Below are positions 13,509 to 20,088 of a stretch of 25,655 nt of DNA, in pieces. Below the pieces are notes generated by a model. It saw only the letters and a list, made by a program, of their open reading frames with translations, made no database searches and was not told the origin of the DNA. Source of the DNA: a virus. Location: IMG/VR virus record IMGVR_UViG_3300013131_002250, positions 1 through 25,655 of that record, one strand, 5' to 3'. A program made the translations under genes and the position numbers. Position 1 is the first letter of the stretch. Each line of letters begins with the position of its first letter.

Positions 13509-14459
13509 AGACTGAATTGGCCTTAGTGATTTGAAAACATGCTCTTTAGGAATAAAAGCAATATGTGATGAAATGTCTTTTTTACCCCAACTAATAACAA
13601 AATCATCTTTATGCTCTACAAGACCTGCTGCAAACTCAACTCCGTAGTGGAAAAAATTGAATCCTTTGGATATAGCAATAATTCTTCCAACATTGTCATA
13701 ACGAGTAAAATAGTGTACATAGTGACGGATGTAAGTATTAACTGTTCCAAAAGTTTGTGGAACCCAGACAGTATCTGCCTTACCAAACATTCTATGTACA
13801 ACAGCCAAGTAAGTACCATCGCCAAGATTGTGAAGATTGCTGTTGCCTCTAAGGGCTGATATGTCAGGAGCATCAGTCATATAAGTTGTTAATAGTCCCT
13901 TTTTGTATGTTGCATTAGGACCATAAATAAAATCAAAGTTTGGGTTTTCATCGTATGGAATCATCCAGTTTTTTTCTGGGCGCTTAGAATCAATTCCAGG
14001 ATATTTAACCATATCAAAGGCTTGCATCTTTTTAGTGTCAAGACGACACGTTGCCATACGAGCAACAGGAGTGTGGTCTACTTCCATAGTTACGCAGGTA
14101 AAGTGCCAAGAGTCGTCACGCCAGTAAAGTTTTGGGTCTTCTAACCCTCTATCAATTTTTACTTCAAGTTTAGATACATCCACCTTTTTTAGTTCTTTTA
14201 TTTGAAAGTCTTTATCTAACTCAGAAAAATAAATTTTAGATTTTATAGTTGACGGATTGCCGGTTGTGACTCTGTATTCTCCAGTTGGCATAATCACATA
14301 GTTACTAGAGCGAAGCATTATGGCAAAGCCACCTTTTTTGGAGTAACCAATAGATGCGTTAGTCGCAGACCAAGTTTGGTCTTCGGGGTCAGCAAGGCGT
14401 CTAATTTGATGAGTTTTGCCATCCAACTCAGTGATAAGCGGAATACGTTCTTTAGACAT
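13506..14459 (-). CDS. GH130/GH43-like five-bladed beta-propeller glycosidase-type protein
   Basis: Repeated blade motifs typical of GH130-type mannoside phosphorylases/hydrolases are visible: DRGLEDPKLYWRDDSWHFT, RPEKNWMIPYD, LHNLGDGTYLAVVHRMF and VEFAAGLVEHKDDFVISWG. The RGLEDPKL acid cluster and the late WG-x-D/E blade end are characteristic. The length is 317 residues. The start at 14459 has AAAGGA upstream and lies inside the end of the methyltransferase gene. It could trim or remodel a mannan-like host polymer or the phage's own decoration; activity cannot be judged without alignment of catalytic residues. Confidence 0.7.
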   Translation of the reverse strand: MSKERIPLITELDGKTHQIRRLADPEDQTWSATNASIGYSKKGGFAIMLRSSNYVIMPTGEYRVTTGNPSTIKSKIYFSELDKDFQIKELKKVDVSKLEVKIDRGLEDPKLYWRDDSWHFTCVTMEVDHTPVARMATCRLDTKKMQAFDMVKYPGIDSKRPEKNWMIPYDENPNFDFIYGPNATYKKGLLTTYMTDAPDISALRGNSNLHNLGDGTYLAVVHRMFGKADTVWVPQTFGTVNTYIRHYVHYFTRYDNVGRIIAISKGFNFFHYGVEFAAGLVEHKDDFVISWGKKDISSHIAFIPKEHVFKSLRPIQS

Positions 14460-15225
14460 ATATTTCCTTTGGATAACGCTCAATTACAGAACTAACTTTC
14501 TTTGCTACTACAAATATGTTGTCGCCCGTATGTTGAATCTTAAATCCAGCCGCTTGTAGTGTTTCAACTGTAGAAATTATTGGGTCTTCAAAAGTATCTT
14601 CTGTCCACAATGAGCCATCAAAGCCAGCCGCTTGTAAAACTCTAGAAAGACTATGAACACTGTATTCATAGTTATGTCTGTGGTAGTTTCCAGGAATGTG
14701 ATACTGCATATAAAAGTAAGGCTCGATGCCAGCAAGCATCTTTGTAAGACCGCGACTACTAACAACATTGGGAGTTGTAACAATAAGCGTCCCGCCGTCT
14801 TTCATTACCCTGTTTACTTCAGAGAGCATAAACATAGGGTCTATTTCCATATGCTCAATAACTTCGGAGCAAACTACATAATCAAATGTTGAGTCTGGGG
14901 CTGGTAGTTGAGTTTTTTCTAAATCTAAAGAAAAAGTTTGATACGACTTATTGCCTATTTGTTTTTGCCATTCAAGGGGTTTTTCTAAGTCAAAATCTGT
15001 AACGGATACTTCTAACTCTGGAGCAAGAATTTCTAAGCATTGTGGGAGAAGTTTGCTGGTTCCCAGTTCTAAAAGTTTTCCTTGAGGGTTCTGGTCTAGC
15101 AGTACTTGAATTGTTCTCAGGTAGCGACGCTTATGTACATTATGATATTCGTCAGAGTTGTCAACTAAAGCATCAACATTTTCTTTTATGTGTGGCGCTA
15201 TGTCTTTATAGGTATCTGAGAACAC
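14452..15225 (-). CDS. Class I SAM-dependent methyltransferase, 257 residues
   Basis: Motif I (KLLELGTSKLLPQCLEIL), the acidic strand-2 end (VSVTDFDLE), motif IV (FDYVVCSEVIEHMEIDP) and motif VI (GGTLIVTTPNVVSS) define a UbiE/COQ5-like fold. Such enzymes beside glycan genes often methylate sugars or glycan ends. GTG 15225 lies 7 nt after TATACT with no SD. It overlaps the GH130-like gene by 8 bp, so the two are co-translated and probably act on the same glycan. Confidence 0.85.
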   Translation of the reverse strand: MFSDTYKDIAPHIKENVDALVDNSDEYHNVHKRRYLRTIQVLLDQNPQGKLLELGTSKLLPQCLEILAPELEVSVTDFDLEKPLEWQKQIGNKSYQTFSLDLEKTQLPAPDSTFDYVVCSEVIEHMEIDPMFMLSEVNRVMKDGGTLIVTTPNVVSSRGLTKMLAGIEPYFYMQYHIPGNYHRHNYEYSVHSLSRVLQAAGFDGSLWTEDTFEDPIISTVETLQAAGFKIQHTGDNIFVVAKKVSSVIERYPKEIYV

Positions 15226-15287
15226 ATATAGGAGTATAGTAGAGATAGTCGAATAGTGTAGATAACTCGCTTAGGTAAGGAAAGAAA

Positions 15288-15506
15288 ATGGATAGTAAAA
15301 AAAGAAGTAGTCTTAAGTCAATTACATGGCCAGCAGTTCATATTTTGTTTGTTGGTACTTTGGTTTATCTTTTTGAAAAAGCAATTACTGGAGAAGCCCA
15401 CTGGGAATACGCTGGTGCTTTTGCTTTAATTTACACTGGTTGTGAAATGGTAGGTTTTTATCTTCATGAAAGAGCCTGGGCTAAGTTTGGTAAAAAAGTA
15501 AAGTAA
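15288..15506 (+). CDS. DUF2061-like membrane protein, 72 residues
   Basis: There are two hydrophobic segments (PAVHILFVGTLVYLF and AGAFALIYTGCEMVGFYL), a basic N-terminus (MDSKKRSSLKSITW) and the C-terminal YLHERAW signature of DUF2061. AAGGA lies eight bases before the ATG. It is divergent from the methyltransferase with a 62-bp gap. Its role is unknown. Confidence 0.75.
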   Translation: MDSKKRSSLKSITWPAVHILFVGTLVYLFEKAITGEAHWEYAGAFALIYTGCEMVGFYLHERAWAKFGKKVK

Positions 15507-15709
15507 GTACCAGGCCCTAACGAAGTGGATGTAGAAGGAGTAGGTGATGGAGCAGACGTTGTGGTTTCTGTTGGGCTTGGAATTGGGCTTTGCGTTGGAT
15601 TTTGTGTTGGTGAAGGTGATGCTTTGCTCGGTTGAGAAAAGGGTGTTGGCGCTGGAAATTCTTTAGCGTAGACAGGATAAGGATAGTTTAGTACAAAAAC
15701 AGTATACAA
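15464..15709 (-). CDS. Possible Pro/Ser/Thr-rich exported protein (doubtful)
   Basis: A minus-strand frame antisense to the gap between two plus-strand genes encodes a PSPT-rich stretch (PSPTQNPTQSPIPSPTE) after a short hydrophobic segment (TVFVLNYPYPVYA). Varied synonymous Pro and Thr codons argue for selection at protein level. Against it, the TTG start has no SD and the 3' end overlaps the DUF2061 gene by 43 bp. If it is not coding, 15507-15716 is an intergenic spacer. Confidence 0.25.
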   Translation of the reverse strand: MYTVFVLNYPYPVYAKEFPAPTPFSQPSKASPSPTQNPTQSPIPSPTETTTSAPSPTPSTSTSLGPGTYFTFLPNLAQALS

Positions 15710-15716
15710 TTTAGGT
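15705..15716 (+). promoter_or_regulatory. TACAAT -10 box, leaderless
   Basis: TATACAAT (15703-15710) is followed by TTAGGT and the ATG at 15717. This is the same octamer as in the four intergenic elements, but without the GCGCTCTC block. Confidence 0.45.
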
Positions 15717-15860
15717 ATGGCAAAAGGTAGAGGCGGAAAGTCTTCAGGCGGAACTGGACCAAATCCTAACCGCAAAAATGGTAAGGCTTGGAAAAAATTT
15801 ATTAGGGTTTATGACCCTGAAAAAGAACGCTTAGTGCGTATCCCTAATCCTAAAAAGTAG
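15717..15860 (+). CDS. Small basic protein, 47 residues
   Basis: The Gly/Lys-rich N-terminus (MAKGRGGKSSGGTGPNPNR) is followed by WKKFIRVYDPEKERLVRIP. It is strongly basic and may bind nucleic acid. Support comes from the TACAAT box 6 nt upstream and a clean stop 2 bp from the convergent gene. No family is known to me. Confidence 0.5.
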   Translation: MAKGRGGKSSGGTGPNPNRKNGKAWKKFIRVYDPEKERLVRIPNPKK

Positions 15861-15862
15861 TA

Positions 15863-16009
15863 TTACTCAAGACCTGCTTCGTGCCATTTCTGGCAACGCA
15901 TCTTGGCTTCTTCGAGTCTGTATCTCACTGAACAAACATCACAAACATATCCAGGAACATCTGGATTATTTTGAATATCTTTAATTCCAGGCTTAGTTAT
16001 ATTTGGCAT
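15863..16009 (-). CDS. Small zinc-binding protein, 48 residues
   Basis: YVCDVCSVRYRLEEAKMRC followed by QKWHEAGLE gives CxxC plus C and H ligands, a single zinc knuckle. It starts at ATG 16009, 17 bp after the FmdB-like gene, with a poor SD. It is the last gene of the lysis-region minus-strand run. Confidence 0.55.
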   Translation of the reverse strand: MPNITKPGIKDIQNNPDVPGYVCDVCSVRYRLEEAKMRCQKWHEAGLE

Positions 16010-16026
16010 AAGTAAATAATAACAGG

Positions 16027-16206
16027 CTATCCGCCAGTTGAATAAAAGCCAGGTCCTTTGAAAGAAATGGCTGGAGTTGAATAAACTCTTTTTAGTGGCA
16101 GGTCGCAGAGGGGCGCTGAGCAAGTAGAGACAGTATCTTGGTCATCAGTGCTTCTACTCTGAATAACGCGATGTTCTTTTTCGCAAGTGTATTCATAGGT
16201 TGGCAT
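16027..16206 (-). CDS. FmdB-family zinc-ribbon-like protein, 59 residues
   Basis: MPTYEYTCEKEHRV at the start and the end RVYSTPAISFKGPGFYSTGG are the two hallmarks of the FmdB/putative regulatory zinc-ribbon family. The first CxxC is degenerate (CEKEH), while CSAPLC remains. The ATG overlaps the TAA of the 26-residue peptide gene (TAATG). FmdB-like proteins are frequent small genes in actinophages; their function is unresolved. Confidence 0.75.
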   Translation of the reverse strand: MPTYEYTCEKEHRVIQSRSTDDQDTVSTCSAPLCDLPLKRVYSTPAISFKGPGFYSTGG

Positions 16207-16286
16207 TATTTACCGTATCTCATCCAAATGTACATAATTGCCATACCACTAAACAATCCGTAAATTAGAAAAAGTGCTTCTGGCAT
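16206..16286 (-). CDS. 26-residue single-pass membrane peptide
   Basis: The ATG directly follows the upstream TAA (TAAATG) and the TAA overlaps the next ATG, so the frame fits exactly between coupled genes. The product is almost entirely hydrophobic (ALFLIYGLFSGMAIMYIW) with an RYGK end. It may be a lysis accessory or regulator. Confidence 0.5.
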   Translation of the reverse strand: MPEALFLIYGLFSGMAIMYIWMRYGK

Positions 16287-16541
16287 TTACTTTTTCTTTG
16301 GTTTGGCTTTTGTTTTTGGTGTGGCTTTTGCTAGAGCCTTTTTCTTAGGCTTAGCAGGAGACTTTGCTTTTGGCTTTGCTTTGCGCTCAAACTTAGTTCC
16401 CTCTTGAACAATCCCATCGCCATCTCGGTCTACAGCAAATGGGTTGTATCCTTCTTCAATCTTCTTTGCTTTTCGGTCATGCTTGATAGCAATGACGGCA
16501 ATCAAAAGAGCAAGAGCAAGATAAATGATTATTGCTTCCAC
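16287..16541 (-). CDS. Membrane-anchored protein with Ca-loop-like motif and Lys/Ala/Pro tail, 84 residues
   Basis: An N-terminal transmembrane helix (AIIIYLALALLIAVIAI) is followed by DRDGDGIVQEGT, an EF-hand/dockerin-like DxDxDG loop. The tail is histone-H1-like (repeats of KPKAK, PAKPKKKALAK), with about half of its residues basic. GTG 16541 has AAGGGAG upstream; that SD lies in a hairpin (AACTCCC/GGGGGTT, 16549-16568), so initiation may be controlled. The tail would face the cytoplasm or the wall depending on topology. Confidence 0.65.
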   Translation of the reverse strand: MEAIIIYLALALLIAVIAIKHDRKAKKIEEGYNPFAVDRDGDGIVQEGTKFERKAKPKAKSPAKPKKKALAKATPKTKAKPKKK

Positions 16542-16576
16542 GGGTAACTCCCTTCGTTGGGGGTTAGTCTATATCA

Positions 16577-16978
16577 CTAAGCAGATTTACGCTTTGACAA
16601 CAAGGCAGCAAAGTCTTTATTTTTTGTACCACCGCCGTACTCCCAGGCGTAGCCAGAGGCTATAAGGGAATGGTTGACGGACTGCTCCGCTCCATCAACA
16701 AAAAGCCAGCCAAGAACACGACCATATTTTTCAGTAGAGTCTGGTTTCTCTGTGCGAATAACAACAACTTTGGCTGCGTCAAGAATTTCTTTGAGTTTTT
16801 TCTTACTTTCAAGTCCGAAGGCTTTTTCTTTTTTATCTAGAGTTCGAGACTCTGGAGTATCAATACCAGCCAAGCGTACACGCTGATAGTAGGAGACATT
16901 GAAACCCAAATCAATGTCAACGTCTATGGTGTCGCCGTCTATAACAGCGTGTACCTTCTTGACTCGATATTCATACAT
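16577..16978 (-). CDS. Thermonuclease-like (SNase) nuclease, 133 residues
   Basis: The OB-fold SNase motifs are complete: VIDGDTIDVDIDLG (metal Asp), RVRLAGIDTPES (catalytic Arg and Glu), and KYGRVLGWLFV (second Arg), ending HSLIASGYAWEYGG. It degrades DNA or RNA with Ca2+. There is no signal peptide, so it acts inside the cell or is released at lysis. It starts immediately after the lysin stop (TAAATG) and is the fourth gene of the lysis cluster. Possible roles are host DNA degradation or viscosity reduction at lysis. Confidence 0.92.
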   Translation of the reverse strand: MYEYRVKKVHAVIDGDTIDVDIDLGFNVSYYQRVRLAGIDTPESRTLDKKEKAFGLESKKKLKEILDAAKVVVIRTEKPDSTEKYGRVLGWLFVDGAEQSVNHSLIASGYAWEYGGGTKNKDFAALLSKRKSA

Positions 16979-17785
16979 TTAATGAGAACCACTTTCGAAT
17001 TTTACACAGGAATGAGTGTCGCAGTGGCACTCTACTTTTTTCTTTAGTTTTTTATGCTGATAAACCATAAGTAAGTTCCAAGCAAACATAGCAAACATAA
17101 GAACCCACATAATCTCCATTTCAGTAATTGGAGAGGAGACCATAGTTGTATGGTCGTGGTTCATTTTCAAAGCACCGCCGCAATGTGGGCACTTCTTTGC
17201 TGTGTCTGCTTTCGGCTCTGTTTTTGCTGCTGGTGCTGAAGCACCTGCACCTTTGAATTTAGGACGACCAAATCCAACAATAGAAATTTGTACTTTCTTT
17301 GGGTTCTTTTTGAAAGCACGAAGTTTTTTGCAAGCCTCGCCGCCGTTTCTTTGGCTACCTTTCTTGCCATCACCAGTTGTGTTGCCTTCAATACACCAAA
17401 CAGTTCCATCACCATTATCTTCAATTACGATTCCAACGTGTGAAATTCTGTCGACGCCATCTGCTGGGAAGTCGAAATACGCAATATCACCTGGGTCTGG
17501 GTCCGCCAAATCACCATCAATCCATGCGCCTTTATCTTTGAACGCTTTTGCACCTGACGGAGTGTAGACAGTATTAGGAACTTTTACTCCTGCTTCATTA
17601 GCACACCACATCACAAAAGAACCGCACCAAGGTTGGAAATTTGCTTTTGTATAAGCACCATACTTAGTTTCGTTATTTTTTGGTCCTTCAATGTAGCCAA
17701 CTTGTGACTTAGCAATTTGTACTAAGCGAGCAGCACTTCCTTGTGGTTTTGAGTCCGAAGGAGCGGGTACTGGAAAATCACTCAT
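16979..17785 (-). CDS. CHAP-domain endolysin with zinc-binding linker and C-terminal membrane anchor
   Basis: The CHAP amidase/peptidase domain spans roughly residues 18-175. Its catalytic Cys54 is in QPWCGSFVMWC and His116 in SHVGIVIE, with an acidic partner near EGN. An Ala/Lys linker leads to CPHCGG (199-204) with His210 and His212. A transmembrane helix follows (MEIMWVLMFAMFAWNLLMVY, 223-242), then a basic turn and a Cys/His tail (CHCDTHSC). It would cut host peptidoglycan. No cell-wall-binding domain is seen. The SD AAGGA lies before the ATG, 2 bp after the holin gene. The anchor is unusual for an endolysin. Confidence 0.88.
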   Translation of the reverse strand: MSDFPVPAPSDSKPQGSAARLVQIAKSQVGYIEGPKNNETKYGAYTKANFQPWCGSFVMWCANEAGVKVPNTVYTPSGAKAFKDKGAWIDGDLADPDPGDIAYFDFPADGVDRISHVGIVIEDNGDGTVWCIEGNTTGDGKKGSQRNGGEACKKLRAFKKNPKKVQISIVGFGRPKFKGAGASAPAAKTEPKADTAKKCPHCGGALKMNHDHTTMVSSPITEMEIMWVLMFAMFAWNLLMVYQHKKLKKKVECHCDTHSCVKFESGSH

Positions 17786-17787
17786 TG

Positions 17788-18231
17788 TTAGTCCTTATCC
17801 CAGTCTGTGTCAACTGGCTTCTCTTCTGGCATTGCGCCATCTGGTTTGTTAGCAAGACGCGCTCTTACTGAGTCTGCCTCTACTTCAGCCTTGAGTTCGT
17901 TAATTTCTAACTCGGATTCTAATTTTTTATCTGCCTGTGTGTTTTTGGCATCCATCTCTTTGTTGTCTAGTTGCGCTTTCATAATGTCTTTAGCGCCAGA
18001 CTGACCAATCAAAAGACCTGCCAAAGTTCCTGTAATGAACGTGGCAACGGAACCAAGAACATTGAAGAACATCTTGTCATTTTCTGACTGTGCGCCAATT
18101 GGCTGGGTTACAAACAAAAGCCCGTAAAGAATTCCTACAGCAGTAAGAAAAAGAATGGAACCTAATGTGATTCCCAAAATAAATTTTAGTCGAGCATCTA
18201 AGTCTTGTGGTGATAAACGTTCTTTAGCCAT
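17788..18231 (-). CDS. Holin-like protein, 147 residues
   Basis: There are two hydrophobic segments, FILGITLGSILFLTAVGILY (about 17-42) and MFFNVLGSVATFITGTLAGLLIG (about 54-76). A long charged, helical C-terminal tail follows (KKLESELEINELKAEVEAD). Size, topology and position directly before the endolysin are those of a class II-type holin, which would form membrane lesions that release or activate the lysin. It overlaps the lipoprotein gene by 8 bp. Confidence 0.75.
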   Translation of the reverse strand: MAKERLSPQDLDARLKFILGITLGSILFLTAVGILYGLLFVTQPIGAQSENDKMFFNVLGSVATFITGTLAGLLIGQSGAKDIMKAQLDNKEMDAKNTQADKKLESELEINELKAEVEADSVRARLANKPDGAMPEEKPVDTDWDKD

Positions 18232-18457
18232 TGTTTGTTCCGTCCGTTGTAGTTGTTTCCTTTGGTGGATTTATAATATCTTCGCCAACAATATCCCTAG
18301 AGCAAGTTCCAGAAGCCTCGCACTCAGGAGGAGTACATTCTTTAGTTTCCCAGTTTGCCGGGTCTTGACATGGGTAGCGGAAATGTCCGTCGTACCCGCA
18401 GCCTGATAGAGCAACCACGCTCAAAAGGCTAATTACAAATAGTTTTTTCTTAAGCAC
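18224..18457 (-). CDS. Cys-rich lipoprotein, 77 residues
   Basis: A signal peptide (KKKLFVISLLSVVALSGC) ends in a lipobox (LSGC), so Cys20 should be lipidated at the cell surface. Further Cys residues (YPC, KEC, PPEC, GTC) could form disulfides. GTG 18457 has GGAAG five bases upstream. It leads the lysis cluster; a TATAAAAT box lies about 29 bp upstream. It might be a lysis timing or superinfection-exclusion lipoprotein; no family is recognised. Confidence 0.7.
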   Translation of the reverse strand: MLKKKLFVISLLSVVALSGCGYDGHFRYPCQDPANWETKECTPPECEASGTCSRDIVGEDIINPPKETTTTDGTNNG

Positions 18458-18519
18458 TTACGCTTCCTTCCACCACAGAGTTTCTATTTTATAGGATGGA
18501 AAGAGGCGTGAGTTTGATT

Positions 18520-18903
18520 CTAGAGCGAGCCTTCTTCTTCTAAAACAAAACCAGAGGCTCTGTCATAGAGGCGCCAGTCCGCTGAGACGACATTGAAGCG
18601 CTCCTGAAGTGCTTTGAATACTTCATCTTTTACCAGCGACCCACAGGTGTAGAGGTCAAACTGAAGTATTCCTGGGTCGTGCTCATCCCAGATGTGAAAT
18701 GCGATATGGCTAGTTTCAATCATGACAATGGCGGTAAGGCCCTTGTTTCCTTCAGCATCTACATACTTTGCGTATGGACCCTTGATGACCTTCATTCCAA
18801 TTCGGTCTACGAGTCTGTCTAGAAACTGAATGGCATCTAATTCATTTTGAATTGGGTTAGATACCTTGGCGTTTATGAGTATGTGCTTGTGCTGTATAGA
18901 CAT
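18520..18903 (-). CDS. S-adenosylmethionine decarboxylase-like (SpeD) pyruvoyl proenzyme
   Basis: This 127-residue protein shows the bacterial SpeD core: self-processing Ser65 and His66 in IETSHIAFHIWDEH, the conserved His70, and Cys87 in YTCGS. The length is right for class 1b SpeD. The residue before the pyruvoyl serine is Thr64, where SpeD normally has Glu. SpeD supplies decarboxylated SAM for spermidine; some SpeD homologues, including phage ones, have instead become ornithine or arginine decarboxylases. No spermidine synthase gene is in the window. AAGGAG precedes the ATG. It follows whiB by 49 bp. Confidence 0.75.
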   Translation of the reverse strand: MSIQHKHILINAKVSNPIQNELDAIQFLDRLVDRIGMKVIKGPYAKYVDAEGNKGLTAIVMIETSHIAFHIWDEHDPGILQFDLYTCGSLVKDEVFKALQERFNVVSADWRLYDRASGFVLEEEGSL

Positions 18904-18952
18904 GACTCTCCTTCTCTTCTAGAAGTAAAAGTTTACAGCACCAACGGATTGA

Positions 18953-19288
18953 TTAATTTTTAGCGAGGTTTATATGCTTTCCAAGACGCCAACGCCCTTG
19001 ACGCTGAAGGATTACTCCACGCTCTTCCTCCGAGAGTCCACCCCAGACTCCGTAATACTCTGGAACCTTGAGAGCATGTTCTAGACACTGTTGTTTAACT
19101 GGACAGGGAACACAAATCTGTTTTGCCCTAGCAATTTTCTTTTGTTTATCTAGACCACGAAGATGAGATTCAAGAAAAAATATTTCAGCATCATGTTTTC
19201 TACATTCACCATCGTTTTGCCATTCCCACAAATCAGCAGTAGGAGAAAGAGTTGCTGGAACTGGAAACTTAGGTGTAGGGCTCTTCAC
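18953..19288 (-). CDS. WhiB-like (Wbl) iron-sulfur transcription regulator
   Basis: The four cluster cysteines are C29, C59, C62 and C68 (GECRKHD, then ICVPCPVKQQCLEHAL). The G-rich turn GVWGGLSEEER and a basic C-terminus (RQGRWRLGKH) complete the Wbl layout. Wbl proteins bind sigma factor and respond to oxygen or NO, and phage copies can reprogramme host transcription or block superinfection. The family is confined to Actinobacteria and their phages, so it fixes the host phylum. GTG 19288 has GAGGAG upstream. A TAGGGT box in the 90-bp upstream gap is a possible -10. Confidence 0.95.
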   Translation of the reverse strand: MKSPTPKFPVPATLSPTADLWEWQNDGECRKHDAEIFFLESHLRGLDKQKKIARAKQICVPCPVKQQCLEHALKVPEYYGVWGGLSEEERGVILQRQGRWRLGKHINLAKN

Positions 19289-19378
19289 TAATAACTCCTC
19301 TAGTAGTTGCCAAGCACCCTACCTAACAAGTCAAAAGTTATTCAAATTATTTGTAGTTTAGACTGTATAGTTGTTTTA

Positions 19379-19954
19379 TCAACTATTTTTGCCTGGAATC
19401 CAAAGCGTATCGCCAACTTCTCTGTTAGCCCACCGAGCAAGTACAAACAACAAATCAGACAAACGGTTGAGATATTTTGCTGTTAACGGATTCACGCCAG
19501 AGCCAAACTGATGAATTGCTCTCCAAGTTTCACGCTCTGCCCTACGAACAACTGTCCGAGCCACATGGAGTTGAGCGCTGATGTAAGTTCCAGATGGAAG
19601 AATAAAAGACTCAAGATTACTGAGTTGTTCGTTGTAAACATCTATCTGGGACTCTAGCCAAACTATCTGCTCTTCTATAACTCTTAGGGGAGGATACTCT
19701 GGACTATCAACAACTGGAGTGCAGAGGTCTGCTCCAACATCAAACAAATCATTTTGAATTTGTAAAAGAATGTTGTATATCTCAGGCTCTGTATTTTTAC
19801 TCATTGCCATAACTACGCCAATATTTGAGTTGGATTCGTCAACGGTTGCAAACGCCTCTAAACGGGGGTCATTCTTAGAAGTGCGAGAGTTGTCTCCAAG
19901 TGCTGTAGTTCCGTCGTCGCCTGTCTTTGTGTAAATACGAGTAAGTCTTACCAT
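19379..19954 (-). CDS. PduO-type ATP:cob(I)alamin adenosyltransferase
   Basis: The enzyme transfers adenosyl from ATP to reduced cobalamin, forming coenzyme B12. The ATP-binding N-terminus is IYTKTGDDGTTALGD. The trimer-interface motifs ESFILPSGT, LHVARTVVRRAERE and YLNRLSDLLFVLAR are all present, including the Arg and Asp residues typical of the active site. The length (191 residues) is normal. ATG 19954 has AGGA five bases upstream and overlaps the TAA of the preceding microgene. In this operon its product is the cofactor needed by the class II ribonucleotide reductase. Confidence 0.95.
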   Translation of the reverse strand: MVRLTRIYTKTGDDGTTALGDNSRTSKNDPRLEAFATVDESNSNIGVVMAMSKNTEPEIYNILLQIQNDLFDVGADLCTPVVDSPEYPPLRVIEEQIVWLESQIDVYNEQLSNLESFILPSGTYISAQLHVARTVVRRAERETWRAIHQFGSGVNPLTAKYLNRLSDLLFVLARWANREVGDTLWIPGKNS

Positions 19955-20088
19955 TAGTGTCCTGTCATTGAGCGCCAAATATCAATTGTTTTATTATTAA
20001 CTATATGTAGACAAAGTAAAGTTAAGGCTAACTGAACAATTACTTTGTATGAAGAGTTTTGTTTTACATTTTTATCTAATAATTTCAT
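19954..20088 (-). CDS. 44-residue membrane peptide between the DUF4430-like and adenosyltransferase genes
   Basis: The frame fits exactly between two genes: its ATG overlaps the upstream TGA (ATGA) and its TAA overlaps the downstream ATG (TAATG). The product has a polar N-terminus, one hydrophobic helix (YKVIVQLALTLLCLHIV) and a short tail (NNKTIDIWRSMTGH). It could be the membrane partner of the secreted protein before it. The exact nesting is the only evidence that it is a gene, but it is good evidence. Confidence 0.65.
   Translation of the reverse strand: MKLLDKNVKQNSSYKVIVQLALTLLCLHIVNNKTIDIWRSMTGH

Noticed and set aside
16823-16870. AGTTCGAGACTCTGG resembling a tRNA T-arm
   Set aside because: It lies inside the SNase coding sequence and no acceptor, D or anticodon arms can be formed around it. 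No tRNA gene was found elsewhere in the window.
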